64,000 nucleotides of DNA from Turritopsis dohrnii (Eukaryota > Cnidaria > Hydrozoa > Anthoathecata > Oceaniidae): the NCBI GenBank assembly GCA_027922465.2, contig BQMF02000483.1, forward strand, positions 248,001-312,000, written 5' to 3'. Below are positions 33,021-45,200 of the stretch, one piece after another. The translations under genes were made by a program, and so were the position numbers. Position 1 is the stretch's first letter, and each line of letters opens with the position of its first letter. The notes beneath the pieces are model-generated. The model was given only the letters and a program-made list of their open reading frames with translations. It did no database searches and was not told the origin of the DNA.

Positions 33021-33945
33021 TCCATTTAAATTGTTAAACTTTTTTCGGCAATCTTTTTTGTCAATTTAAACGAGAGAAATGCGTCCGTTTACTTGGTCAA
33101 TTTAAATTGATAAATCTTTAGGGAGAAAGTTCCTTTATACGACAGTAAATCTTGATTTCTCAAGTCAAGATTCCAAACGCGTCCTGTGTTACGGAGATGC
33201 TTTAAATGTTGACTTCCGTCTACTGCACGTCTGACTACTACGAAGTTTTTTTATTGCGACCTTTCAAGTACTTTGGCTCATGTTGCATTGGCCTTGGAAA
33301 TCACATGACAAAATGAAAGGCCGGGGACCAACATAACCCAGAAATGATTTTTAAGAAGGGAGTTGAGATATATGTTTGATTGTGGACGGAAAGAAAACAG
33401 GTTTTCGGTCGCAGAGATTTAGTATTTTTCGATCGGAGCAATTTGATCACACATATACGTATCTTTAAATTCTTTAGAGGGCACATCATACACAATGGGG
33501 TCCCCTTGTCTGTAAACACAAATTTTCAGAGTGTGTTTACATGAGAGCCGTACTGAACTCAAACCGGAAATTTTAAGCTGTTTGAAATCGGCATTCTGTT
33601 TTTACATGAGAAATCTCGATACGATCTTGGTGAGTTTTGACAAGAAATAAATTTAGCACATTCTACATTTTTGTTTGATATGTGTCAGCAAAATTTAATT
33701 AATATGCGCATGCTTGTTAACACATTTTATGATAAAACAATGAAATGTGAAAACCTTCACACCTTTCCCCAAGCCGCATCAACATTTCAAACACCTACTC
33801 TAATTCTCTCTAATTCGAATCTCTACTATTCGAATCTTTCCATAATTCGAACGAAATCAAAGTCATTCTGTCACATGGCTAGTTTTGTTTTTGTTTTGTG
33901 TTATGATCACGTGTGATCATAATATTTGCAATTTCATCCGTCCAT

Positions 33946-34822
33946 TACCGTGGCAGATTTGGACATGCTACCGTGAGTTTGGAGACAAGATGTCCGGCCG
34001 GGCGTTTTGAAACTAGTCTTGAAACATCCGGCCGGACATTTTCACTCAAAACGTCCGGCCGGACGTTTGTAAAAATCTGGTCCTGAGAATTGCTTAGAAG
34101 TTCAAACGCCCGGCCGGGGATCTAACATCTCCGGCCGGATATTTATGAAAAAGATGCTTTCTGACCTCCACCAATCTCGATGTTCTGGTCCTTTATACAT
34201 ACGCTTAATATTGTCAAGTCTGTAAAGTATGTATTCAAAGACGCCCGACCGGACAAACGAAAGGTCCGGCCGGATATCAAGATGCCCGGCCGGATTTTTT
34301 GTTTGTCCGGCCGGATATCAGCAGGATGTCTAACTTGTTCGACGTTTGAACACCTTGCATTGTACTTGCATGTGTTAAAACCAAAAGATCAAAGCTAATA
34401 AATGGAAATCACTTTACCGCGAAGCACTGCATAAGACACTTTTGGATTAGTAAAGTACACATCATAACCAGGAAGCTGGAGATCCTTCGGCCATTTTGTA
34501 AATCTCCAGCTTCGTGCAAAAGTATTGGGGGCACCAGATATTGATGAAATCCGTCAGTCAGGCGTCTCAGTTACCTCATACTCGGCCGGATGTTTGAGAT
34601 ACCCGGCCGGACATCCAAATACCGGGTGTTTCAAAGGTCCGGCCGGACAACGTTAGCTGGTAATTTTCAGGACCAGATTTTTACAAACGCCCGGCCGGAC
34701 GTTTTGAGTGATGATGTCCGTCCGGATGTTTCAAGACTAGTTTCAAAACTCGGACGTCTGAGATATCCGGCCGGACATCTTGTTTCCAAACTCACGATAG
34801 GATGTCCAAATCTGCCACGGTA
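33946..34822. mobile_element. 877-bp inverted-end element studded with CCGGCCGG
   Basis: Ends TACCGTGGCAGATTTGGACA and its inverted copy ending at 34822 continue as an inverted match of about 140 bp, with TA at the outer edge. About a dozen CCGGCCGG motifs, mostly as GTCCGGCCGGA or GCCCGGCCGGA, plus a few one-base variants, lie across the element in an otherwise AT-rich region. An inner stem GAAGCTGGAGATC/AATCTCCAGCTTC sits near 34470-34515. No transposase frame. Superfamily unknown, possibly TA-duplicating. Confidence 0.8.
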
Positions 34823-35204
34823 GTCCATAGACTCTTTAACTGAGAAAGTCTTATAATTTACTTTTTCACTTTAGTACACCCGTGGTGTAGTAAAGTATTT
34901 AAAATACCCGTGGTTTCTCCTCCTCCTCTCCTCTTCTACTGCGAATTTGCAATTTCGGCCAAATTCGGACTTCCAGTTGAGCAATTTTCATAAAGCACAA
35001 CTGAAATGTGCTCATTTCGAATTTGACAATTATGTTGTCAGGACTAAATTGGGCAATTTAGGCCAAATTTGAAGCAAATTTGGAGAGTTCGATAGTTGTA
35101 AGGAACAAAATCTAATTTTAGTTTTTTGTATTGTGCTTTGATGATTAGTTTTCATCTTTGGTGCTTGGTTTCCAGTGTGTTGCTCGGTCTGTATTTTATT
35201 CATG

Positions 35205-35450
35205 TCCACCATTATGAAAGTGAAAATGTTCCAAATATTTTATTTTTTGACAGGAAACTTAAATACGAGTGCAGGTACCGAATTTCAGTCATCAACCATT
35301 TAACACAGGAAAACAGGTTCAAGATCCTAAAATTTTGGGCACCCTCCAATTTGGAAATTTTGTTCCTTCCAATAAGCAGTTCCAATAATAAAATTGCTTT
35401 TAACACCTCTGCATTACGGGACTACAAAATGGCCTGCATTACAATATTGA
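35205..35450 (-). repeat. Right member of the diverged inverted repeat pair
   Basis: Inverted counterpart of 32560-33020: GGGCACCCTCCAATTTGGAA, CAAGATCCTAAAATTTT and ATTTTTTGACAGGAAA all match. Together the two copies enclose the CCGGCCGG element and could be the ends of a ~2.9-kb host transposon. Confidence 0.6.
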
Positions 35451-36387
35451 TTTGGCATACTGAATAGTATTTCTAATGTAGAATAATGAATAATGGAGTA
35501 TCTTTGTTTTTAGATACATCTTTGATGTCATATTTACGATCATTTTGCAATCTTTTTAGTTGAATGTATGCATGGAGACTAAAAGAGACTAAAATCTACG
35601 TCAAAACCATCGTCTCTCGAACCTCGGCAGCAGCGTTGCAACTTTCCTTCATTTCATGTTTAGTGTATCCATCACAAAAAAGAAGCGATATGAAAGTATT
35701 TATTTAAGCGTCTGTTCAAAAACGCAAGAGTCATTCCATAAAAAGTGAAAAGGAGAAAACAGAGAAAAAGATATGGAATGAGCTTATTTGTTTGAAACAT
35801 GAACAATTTAGTGGGATCCACGAAATTCAAAATAGTATTTATCCTATGAATTCATTCCTTGACAGTAAAGTAAAAAACGTACCCAGAAAAAAACTTTGCA
35901 CGTCTCAACCATCAAAATTCTTTAAATGAAGATTATCACTCGATTTACCAAACTTAAGTATCCTGATAAATGTTCGAGTAAATAACAACACAAAGACAAC
36001 AACGATACAAGCTTAACAGGAAGCCTTAAGTTTTACCATTCCGCATTGGTTTAAAGAAAAGAAGCTTCACCACCACCTCAGAAAAACCTGGCTAACTTTT
36101 AGTGAGTGAGTACGGTCCCTTCAAAGCCCTGTGAAGGACACTAAAATAAAATACTGTTGGTGAAAACACGGTACGCGTGGTCAACCATACCCAACTTGAT
36201 CGATATTATCAGTGTTCTGAACGATTGTATGTACAGTTTCGGAAGCATTCTTCAATCTCTGCTAATAAATATAAAGTTCTTCTCGGTAGTGTTTTTGAAT
36301 GAATCGTCCGACATATGTGGAACGACAGTCGATCAATACTGATCGGGTTCAGTCTATATGCTTGGTCGACTTCCACATCAACGTCTT
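35451..36387. other. Intergenic, 3' side of POLE3
   Basis: No gene recognised. The part nearest 36387 is probably the POLE3 3' UTR (minus strand). Confidence 0.35.
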
Positions 36388-37274
36388 CTACTCCTTATCT
36401 TCATTTGTGTTATCACCGTTGCTATCATTTAAACTGTCACCAGTCATTTCATCATTGTCTTGACCACCACCACCTTCACCACCAACCTCACTGTTTTTCT
36501 TTTTCTTCTCCTCAGTCTCCTGCTTGCCATTCGATCCAGCTTTTTGTTTCCGTTTCAACTCTGCCGCATCTTTTTTTCCTTTCTGTTCTTTACGATATGC
36601 TGAAAACAAAAAGAACCATATTCCATAAAACTAATGACAACTATAAATAGAGGTTCCCTGTGTGCTGTCAATAAAGGGAATCCCTCTATACAATAAAGAA
36701 TTAGGTCCAGATCAAGCAAATGACTAATATCATAATGCTGAACAAACTAGGGAAACTCGCGGAAGTTCCCTCCTTGAAAATTGCCGAATCGGTTTTTTCA
36801 CGACCTTCACAACAGCTCATTATCTTTAGGGAAGAGAGTAAAATTTGAGGTATATAAAATGTTTCGTGAACTTTCTTTCAAACAAAATCACAACAGGAAA
36901 AAAAAGACTAGTTTCTGGGAGAAAAATTCCCAAAAGAGTCATAGCCATCAATTTACTTCAGGATAGAGGTTGGAATAGATGACCTCACAAACAATAACAA
37001 AAGAACAAATTAAAATTAACCTCTTACCTTCTAAACCTTCACGAAGTGGTGCTTCAAATGTTGGAAACTCCATTTCTTCTAGAGCCTCGAAAACATCGGC
37101 AGCCGTCAAAGTTTTGCGTTTGTGTTTCATGGCGATGTTATTGGCGCTAATTAAAAATGAGACATACAAATTATTAGAAAACAACGCGCTGGAAAGTCCA
37201 AATACATCATTACACAACAATATGTCATTTGTATTGACCTGCAAGAATTTGTTTCCGCTATCTTGTTTACTTGC

Positions 37275-37308
<34 letters not shown>

Positions 37309-38612
37309 AACCAATGTCAATGTCAGATCAATATACAGACATTACGCATTGAAAATAACAAAACAACTATATTGTAACAACTTTGGGAATCTAAACCGTG
37401 TCAAAAACATGTGGCATGTGAACTTAAGAAACTGTGTGTCCCATAACAACTTCCTGTAACCTTTATGAAATTTTGCTGAAGTGATAGTATCAATAAGAAA
37501 GGAAAATCCTGGAAGTTCCAGTCATGGTTGCACGATTCGTCATCAAGATAATGAAAAAGGTTGTGGATGTAATGATCAAGAGTTGATTGGTCCGAAACTG
37601 TTTTTGTACCATTGGGTACTAACAATTATTTGGGTACCTCAAGCAAAAGATCATAATCTATAAACATTTTCCACTACACCTTTTCAACTATAAACATGGA
37701 ACCTTTTTTTATGTGCTGGACCAATATCAGAAAGTTGCACAAATCAACAGAAATTAACTAAATACCTTTTATAAAAACAATTTTTAGTGAAAGTGTTCTT
37801 GCCTGGTCATTTCAGTCAGACCACAAAAACTCAAGAAGAATCATGCTATCCTGATGAAATTTTCAAGGTTTTCTTTTCTAATCATCATGAACATGATGAC
37901 TACATTTCATATAGATTTGAGATCACCTGGGAAGCATTTTGTTAAATTAGCATAGAACAACCAAATTAAGTTCCTGACAAAAACGTTCATATTATGCTCC
38001 AGGTTTGTTCAGTATCATTTCCCCAACTAATACCTATTTTGGGTATAGTAATGGAATCATGATACTTTTACCACACAGAAAAGGTTACTGAAACTGATCT
38101 TAATGAAAAAAATCCTGTATTTACTGTTCTATAAAAGTCAAGAATAAAGACGAAAAGAATTGATGACCTACCATGAAGTTGCATAAAGTACAAAGACACT
38201 GGCTGATTTACTGATTGCAGCTCTGGCTTCTTTTGATATATTGACTCCATCAGGAAGCTGCAACAAGAATGTCTTTGTACAAATATATAATGAAGTAAAG
38301 ATAAACAAAAATAAACAACAACAAATGGACTGCTAGTAAGCTAGTAAACTGGAATAACCAATGCATGGATGAAGCCCTGGTCATTTTCTGATGCTTCCAA
38401 TCAAGTGCCTTGTTTTCTGGGTTGTTTTTTTGTCATTGACACTTATGATTTGTTTTGCTCTAATCAACCAACAATTCTTAGTCGAGTTTTGGGGTTTCTT
38501 TGTTCACTTCAATAACAATAAAGAAGAGATGCAGCTGTCTACATACCACTTCTTTAATCATTCTTGATATGATTGCAGTTGGCAAGTTAAGATCTTCTGG
38601 CTTCTCAGCCAT
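36388..38612 (-). CDS. POLE3: DNA polymerase epsilon subunit 3 (4 exons, 160 aa)
   Basis: Histone-fold accessory subunit of DNA polymerase epsilon, which pairs with POLE4 in replication and with CHRAC1 in the CHRAC remodelling complex. Minus-strand exons: 38612-38547, 38257-38172, 37146-37028, 36599-36388; GT/AG borders, matching phases, 483 nt. Start [20 protein letters not shown] and [12 protein letters not shown] are diagnostic, followed by [12 protein letters not shown] (exon 2/3 junction), the [20 protein letters not shown] helix block and YRKEQKGKK. The histone fold covers about residues 8-100. The C-terminal tail is Lys/Glu-rich and then Gly/Asp/Asn-rich and acidic, as in human POLE3 (147 aa), but slightly longer. 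Confidence 0.95.
37276..37308 (+). repeat. (CAA)n microsatellite in POLE3 intron 2
   Basis: About eleven uninterrupted CAA units. It lies in an intron on the gene's antisense strand and is not coding. Confidence 0.95.
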
Positions 38613-39177
38613 GTTTCAATTTCACTAAAAAAACATTATGCATAAAACAAATTTTACCTTTTATGACTTGTAATTTTTTATGAGTGGTTATCTGGAGCCA
38701 TACAAAAAGTTAAACAAGAATACAAAAGTCTGAACTTTATTGTATAAAATATTTTTAGGATATGAATTTGCTTGTAAAAGGTTTGATACAGGTGTTGACA
38801 TTGAAGTTTCATCCAACAACAGACAAAATTGTGAGTCACTACTGTCTAAAATAAAAGTGTTACACACAACGTAGATTAGTATATAATGGATAAAATACTT
38901 TACTCAATAGACATCTTCTTTTTAAATCTGAAGCAGTGCTCAATAAATTGACTTTCCAAAAAGAGAGTGATACCATTTAGACAGTTAGAATTTATAATGT
39001 CAGAAGTTTGACGACAATTTGACGTCCCGTTATGGCTTTTTCTTGTTTGTGCTTCAAAAGTTTAAACTTGCACTGATGTCGGCATTTTGCTATTATGTCA
39101 GTTCGTTTGTTGAGCAAGTTAGTATCCAGGTACTTCATGATCATATTGCTGTTGTGTTGTGCTATGTTTGTATTTCT
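38613..39177. other. POLE3 upstream region
   Basis: Holds the POLE3 5' flank (minus strand). No gene or repeat recognised. Confidence 0.35.
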
Positions 39178-39560
39178 CTATGTTAAACAATGTTTTATGA
39201 TTTGAAAATAGTTTTTTTTGAACGTGGTTTCAGTGAGTCCAACATACTTCTTTTCGCTATGGTTTGGCAAGTCATTGGTTACTGTGGCTTCATATACTAG
39301 ATTGTTGGATAGACAGCTCTCCAATGGGCAGTTTTCTTTGCTGGTACTGTTGAACGTTCTTTCTGTGCCGCAATTCGTTTGTGTTGAGAGTAAACCTTTA
39401 TTATGAGATTTTATTAAGTCTTTATGTTCGACACACAACTGTAGTTTACTGTTGTTTTCATTAAAGAGCTTGTGCAACATAAACAACTTGTGGCCACATG
39501 AACTAATTTCTTTTTATAAGCATACCTCTGAAACGATCTCACAGTAGATATGCTTAGTGT
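39178..39560 (-). pseudogene. Penelope-like element fragment (GIY-YIG end)
   Basis: The minus strand encodes KENCPLESCLSNNLVYEATV followed by KKYVGLTETTFKKNY. This is the linker plus the start of a GIY-YIG endonuclease, as found at the C-terminus of Penelope-like reverse transcriptases. The reverse transcriptase and the rest of the nuclease are missing or out of frame. It differs in sequence from the copy at 52.0 kb. Confidence 0.7.
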
Positions 39561-39814
39561 TTTTCTAGTTTTCACTTCAAAAATATGCTTATAAATATCC
39601 TTAAGTTTATAGAACCCAAGGGTAGATAATATGTTTAATATACAATAAATAATGTGTATATTTAAATTTATCACTTACTTTTGAAATAACCTTAACTCAG
39701 TTTTCCAGTTCATTGTATTTTAAGTCAGTTAGTGTTCTCAATATGTAAATCAGTAGCAGTAACGTGATAGATCACGCTGCTTAACTATCCCAAGGTGGGT
39801 GATGTCAGACACAT

Positions 39815-39874
39815 AAGGAAATTTCAAAATTACCTTAGCGATGGTGGTCGTTCTCCTTAGCAACAGAAAATTGG
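39815..39874 (-). repeat. Dispersed repeat 'A', copy 2, left part
   Basis: Inverted match to 6880-7110 (AAATTTCAAAATTACCTTAG, CTCCTTAGCAACAGAAAATT). It is cut after AATTGG by the element at 39875-41315 and resumes at 41316. Confidence 0.75.
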
Positions 39875-41315
39875 CAGCCCTCTGAATTTACCACGGCATT
39901 CAGTCGTCGTGAAGCTGTTGTAAATCAAATTTACGACCGCAAAATTTTGCCAACAGTGTTATTTTGAATACAAATATCGTATAATTAATACTTTAATAAG
40001 TCCTTTCAATTCTTTTATTCTATCTTATTCTTTCTTATTCTTTCTATTTTCTCAATCACTTTAATTTGTCTGGTTTGCTTAGTCTATGTGATGAAACAAA
40101 ATCATTCATTTCTTTTTCTTTGGCAACTGGTGCCACATTCATTATACGAACATTTCATTTCATCTTTTGAGAGGAAAATCCAAGAGAAACTGGCGAGACT
40201 TAAACAATAGCAAAACAATGGCGAGTTGGATCTAACATGGGTGAATTCGGCAGTTCCTGGGAATTTCCCTGACATCTTCCATTTAGTCTCAAAAATTGTC
40301 TTTCCATAGTACATTTTGATTACGTCACGTCATCGATTTATAAAATAACAAAAAGACGAAAATATTTTCCTTTCAAAAATCTTTCAATGATACTCACATA
40401 ATGCCAAATGGAAAGCCTTTAGGTAGGAATATGTATTATAAAGTGTTATAAAGTCAATTTGGGATTTGTGTTTCGATGAATTTTTTCTCTCGATAAGTTC
40501 ATATTCTATTCAAGTCAGTTTGGGTTTTGTTCTCAACACAGATTGTCTTGTGATTTTTCTTTTCGATTGCTGTGAAATTAGTAAAGAAACGTTAACGTGT
40601 AGGTTCGTTGTTTTTAAACTACATCTTCACAGCAAATCCTCTGCTATTTTAAATCTTGTAACTTCTTGTTTCAGATAACACTATTGATTTATAAAGTATG
40701 TAGTTTCTGTTTTATTCTGTTTTATTAACCCGAGACATTAAAATACTGGGTTGGCATCTGGCGGGGTCAGTCTTGCTTAATGAAGGGGAAGGCTTCTTCA
40801 GCTTTGGTTGGCAACCTTCCTAGAGATGGTGTCTCGATAAAAACATCTGGTTGGCAAGCCATAATTGTCTTTAGGGGCAGGTAGAGATACCATCCCATCT
40901 AGTACTCCTACTTCGTCTATTAGTGTAGATGTGCTGCTTGCAGTGCTATATCTACTTTTCCTGCTGAGTATGATCTGCAATCTTTTAAATCCAAGGTTAA
41001 CCGCCACCTTGCTCTGTCTTTATAACTGTTCTTCCTTTTCTCATCCCTCTCATCTGTCTTTATAAATGTTCTTTCTTTTCTCATCTTGTAGCTCTCTGCC
41101 TAGTAGTGGCTTCGGGCTTGCAGGGAGCGACCCATTAAAAAAACCAAAAAAAACCCCCATTATTCTACACCAATATTTTTACTGGAATAAACCAATCAAG
41201 TTTTGCCGTCGTTGGCGGCATTTTTTTTGCCGTCACAAATAATGATCTGCTGTCGCAATTTTCAAATACGACGGCATTTTTTCGTTGTCCGTCTTTTTTC
41301 CTAATTCAGAGGGCT
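39875..41315. mobile_element. hAT-like element with 6-bp TSD
   Basis: Ends CAGCCCTCTGAATT and AATTCAGAGGGCTG are inverted. AATTGG is directly duplicated (39869-39874, 41316-41321). Other copies of the interrupted repeat contain a single AATTGGTGAAT at this point (near 6950), which verifies the insertion. Just inside the ends lie ACGGCATT, CGTCG and GCCGTC words. It carries a LINE 3' end at about 40735-41150. No transposase frame was recognised. Confidence 0.8.
40735..41150 (+). mobile_element. LINE 3' fragment
   Basis: One frame ends with TFPAEYDLQSFKSKVNRHL before a stop near 41023. That is the usual C-terminus of non-LTR reverse transcriptase ORFs in animals. A short 3' UTR and an A-rich tail (about 41135-41155) follow. 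The rest of the LINE is absent (5' truncation), so the clade cannot be named. Confidence 0.65.
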
Positions 41316-41400
41316 GAATTGGTGAATAATCACTTAATATACCTAAGTTATACTTTGTTGTCAATTGAGCATGAAAACTAATTAAGTTGAGCCAGCGCTT
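41316..41400 (-). repeat. Dispersed repeat 'A', copy 2, right part
   Basis: Continues the repeat interrupted at 39874, with the shared words TTGGTGAATAATCACTTAATA and TGAGCATGAAAACTAATTAA. Confidence 0.65.
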
Positions 41401-41531
41401 AAAATAACGTTGTTATAAGTCTTTTAACCATTACTTTGAAAAAACGGGCGATCACAATGAAAATTTAAACGATCATAACTTAGGCATGAGATCACATTCG
41501 TGCACATCTACACACACCCAACCACGAAATA

Positions 41532-41926
41532 CACATTTTTTTTTTTATAAGCAACCGAGTTGCTAAGGGCTCAGCCCTCAAAATGGCCAAAAAAATAAGC
41601 AACTTGCTTAGCAACCCTAAGCCCTGAAATCTTCATAACTTTTTTTAATCTACAAAATCAAAAAAGTTATCAAGTCAAACATGCAGAGGTGTGCACACAC
41701 CTGATATGCTCTTAAAAAAAAGAAAATAATGAAGAAGTGTATGTGTCATGTAATGAAGAAAAATTAAACATTTCGTAAAAAAGCTCAAATGTGTTTTTCT
41801 TCGATTTATTGCTTGAAAAATTTTTAAGCAACCTTACAAGCAACTCTAGCCCTGGATTCTTAAAAATGCTTAGCAACTCCAGCCCTGAGCCCAAAATCGA
41901 GGTTGCTTATAAAAAAAAAAAATGTG
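41532..41926. mobile_element. MITE with TATAAGCAACC ends
   Basis: CACA(T)n ATAAGCAACC on the left matches, inverted, GGTTGCTTAT(A)n TGTG on the right. The words AGCCCTGA/TCAGGGCT and TTAGCAAC recur inside. No coding capacity. Confidence 0.65.
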
Positions 41927-41984
41927 TAGCGAGTCTGCACACCCCTGAGACCAATAATCGTATGTCTGATTTTAAAATTTTTTA

Positions 41985-42078
41985 TTTTTTCCCAAAAGTC
42001 CCTGACTTTTCCCTGACTTTTTGGGCTGATTTTCATTTTCCCTGACTTTTCCAGGTTTTCCAGATCGCTGGCCACCCT
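41985..42078. repeat. hAT-like solo end, GGCCACCCTG
   Basis: Repeated CCCTGACTTTTCC words lead into CCAGGTTTTCCAGATCGCTG and GGCCACCCTG, a terminal sequence I know from many invertebrate hAT-like MITEs. The opposite CAGGGTGGCC end is not visible. Confidence 0.5.
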
Positions 42079-42270
42079 GATGAAAACGAGTCCTACTGGT
42101 ACCACTTACGTTTTCGTATTCTTTCATTAGGTGAAGAAATGAATTCGTGTAACAAAGGAAATTTCAAAATTACCTTAGCAATGGTGGTTGTTCCCCTTAG
42201 CAACAGAGTATTTGCTGAATAATGGCCTAATATACCTAGTTATTTTGGCAATTGAATAATCTAAGTTGAG
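42079..42270 (-). repeat. Dispersed repeat 'A', copy 3
   Basis: Inverted match to 6880-7110, including CTACTGGTACCACTTACG, CACCTAACG-type and CCTTAGCAACAG words. Confidence 0.75.
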
Positions 42271-45200
42271 CATGTTTCGTTTCAAATAAATAGAGGAGTG
42301 TTTTTAATTCCCTCCCCCTTACCAGCAAAAATAATTTTTTGTTTCCCAGTTTGAATATATACCCCCAAAAAATCGATATCGCGTTTATTACGAACATAGG
42401 CTGTGGGCGTAACTATGTTTTTTGTTGCATTATATTTAAATTGATCCGAGAAATTCTGAGAAATGTGAAAAAATATCGAAAAATAAAAAGTAAATGACCT
42501 TCACATTACATCAATACACAAGCAGAACATGTCCAGAAACCAATAGATTCATTATATATATAACTGTGTTTATTATAATAGATTTACTTAGTTGATTTCT
42601 TCAAGTTTTAATAGAAGTAAGAAAAGGAAAAGAAATGAAATGAAATGAGTAAATGTTCAGCGATCACATAGGTCGTCTCACTTATATTCCAGACGATTGT
42701 CTTTTGAATCTAGGCGATCATTGATCGGTGATTGTCCGTTATTTTAAGCACTGTGAGCATGTTTACAGTTCACTCTAGTTCATTATAAAAGAGTCTAAGT
42801 GCACGATTAAAAGTGTGTCTTAAATAACTCTAGGAGCATTAATTCTCATAATGAGAAGACTGATCAGTGGATACAAAGATGAAAAACTCTTGGTAGGACA
42901 GTGGATTTTTGGGACCTGTTCTTACATGTGAACTTGGCTCTTTAGTGATGCTGTTTATATGCATTCCCCAATATGAATGCCCTGCAGACAATGTTGAATC
43001 AGGGTCTAAGCTAGAATGGAAGAGCAGCGTCCAGTGGAAGGGAAAAGGGCATAAAACATCCATAGGGCACTTTTTTAAGGAAAAGGGCAACTTGAGCTTT
43101 TTTTTGGTGGTTTAAACCTGTGACCCCCTTATACAGGAGTGATTTTTGAAGTTTTTAGAAACTCTTTTGACATAGATTAGACCCTGTGAATACAAAGAAA
43201 CTTTGGGTTCCACTTTGGGTGGAACACAAATAACCATAACAGGTTGTGTAATATAAGCAAAATAAAATGTACAGAATAGATGGCATTATGTGTTGTCTAC
43301 TATTCTGAAGCAAAAGTAAAAAAAATCAACACTCCTCCCCGTGATTTTATTTGAATTAAACAATTTAAGTGAAAACAATGTCAAATTTTTTTGTTACAGA
43401 AAAACTCAAACACGTATTCTCTTGTTTCCATTCTGTACAGGTGTTAGTGTTTATTATCTTAATTAAAAAGATTGACGTACGATGAAAGTATTTGATTCAA
43501 TTTGAAAAAGAAAAAAAAGATCACTCGGTTTTGAAACGTAACAAAAAAAATAATAAACAATTTTTTCTTGAAATCCCAAAAGGGAATTATTCTTCAAATG
43601 ATTTTTATTTCGAGTTTTTTTGTGTTATGTCTAGTTCCGGTGTTTTCAAAAAGTATCACGAAGCATAAGAATTCTATATAAATTACATCAGCGGAAAGAT
43701 TTATTTTGATAGATCAAAAATACCTCAAAAGTGAAATGAATGCACCCACGAGGGAGAGTGTATCGTTCAGATTAGTCAAACATGAATTTTAAAGATTTAT
43801 TTACTTATCAATTAGGCAAAAGAAAAAGGAAAAGGAAATGTAAGTTCTTAACTATTCTACCTGATAAATACATTATTACGGCCACCCTCGAACCCTGTGC
43901 ACTCTTAACATGCGGGGCGGATGCCCTCTACAACTGCCCTAGCTTTGAGGGTGTAATATGTCGTGACTGTCGTGAATTAGACATGGCCGCCTCAATTTGC
44001 GTCATACCAGTCAAATGACCGGTAGTGAGTAAATTTTTATTTTAAGTGCTGAAAGAGAGCCTGAAAAAGAAACATTTGGGGAAATACTGGCATTGAAAGG
44101 ATTTTAACAATGTAGTTTGGTCATTTCTGTGCCCTATGCAAACTACCGAGGAAGAAAAGGAAACATTGATTATTACACTTTATGAAATTTTCTTTTTTAA
44201 TTGTTCTTTTCTAATTGTTTATCTTTTCTCATTATTTAATCATTTTCCTGGGGTTTCCACAGACAAAAAAGCTTTATGGATAGGAAAAAAGTCTTGTAAA
44301 TAAATTAATTGTAATTGGTTCAAACAGTAAAAAAGCAAAAAGAACACTAAAACATTTATCTACAGATAAATTAACAAAGTTTATACTCTCATGTCATTTG
44401 ACCTAGTCAAATAAGAATTGTCTTCTTTGAACACCTGATAAAGGTTTTTGATTTCAGTGCTCACACTATTTCTGGCATTGCAAAACTTGTCCAACTTTAG
44501 TTTTTGCTCTCTCAGTATTGTGGGGACATTCATCATAGTGGGGAGGAGAACTACTTGCTAGTTTATAAAGTGGTAAGATTGTTTGAAGTCACCTTGCTTT
44601 ACAGTACCAGAACAGGGTGTTGGAAATACTAGTATAATAATATCAATACAATTTGTGTAGGAGAGTGGCAGCAATTTAAATAAAATTTAAATATTATAGA
44701 TTGAATTCACAAATTATGTTAATGCACTTCTCCACTAGTCGCAACTTGTGGAGAATCAAAATCTGCTGCTGTATATCCTTTGATGGGCCAACTTCTCAAG
44801 AAGCCAGAGTAAAGAAAAAACAAAGACTTCCTAACAGTATGTAAGATGTGTTATTGTTATCGCCATTACCTGCAATTTCCCGCTTGATTTGGTTTCCCCG
44901 GAATATTTACAGCGTATCAAGTCTAAAATAAGGACCATTACCAATGCCTCGACAATAATCATAATCATTTTCCTAAAAGCTATTCACGCAAAATTTTCCA
45001 TAAAAGGAAAGTTATTAAATTTTCATATTAACATCAAATGTTTAGATAAAACATAATATTATTTTCTCCAAACTTTAGCCATATTTAAGTTAAGAAAAAA
45101 CAAGGGTCCCATGTCACGGGAATAGACGGGGCTATCTGTATTTTTTACAGCCGTCATCAAAATTTTAGATCTAAAGTTTTAGAAATATTTTCGAGAAACA

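Noticed and set aside
34180..34823. Open frames rich in RPD/RPG in the CCGGCCGG element
   Set aside because: They are translations of the repeated motif and not a protein family.
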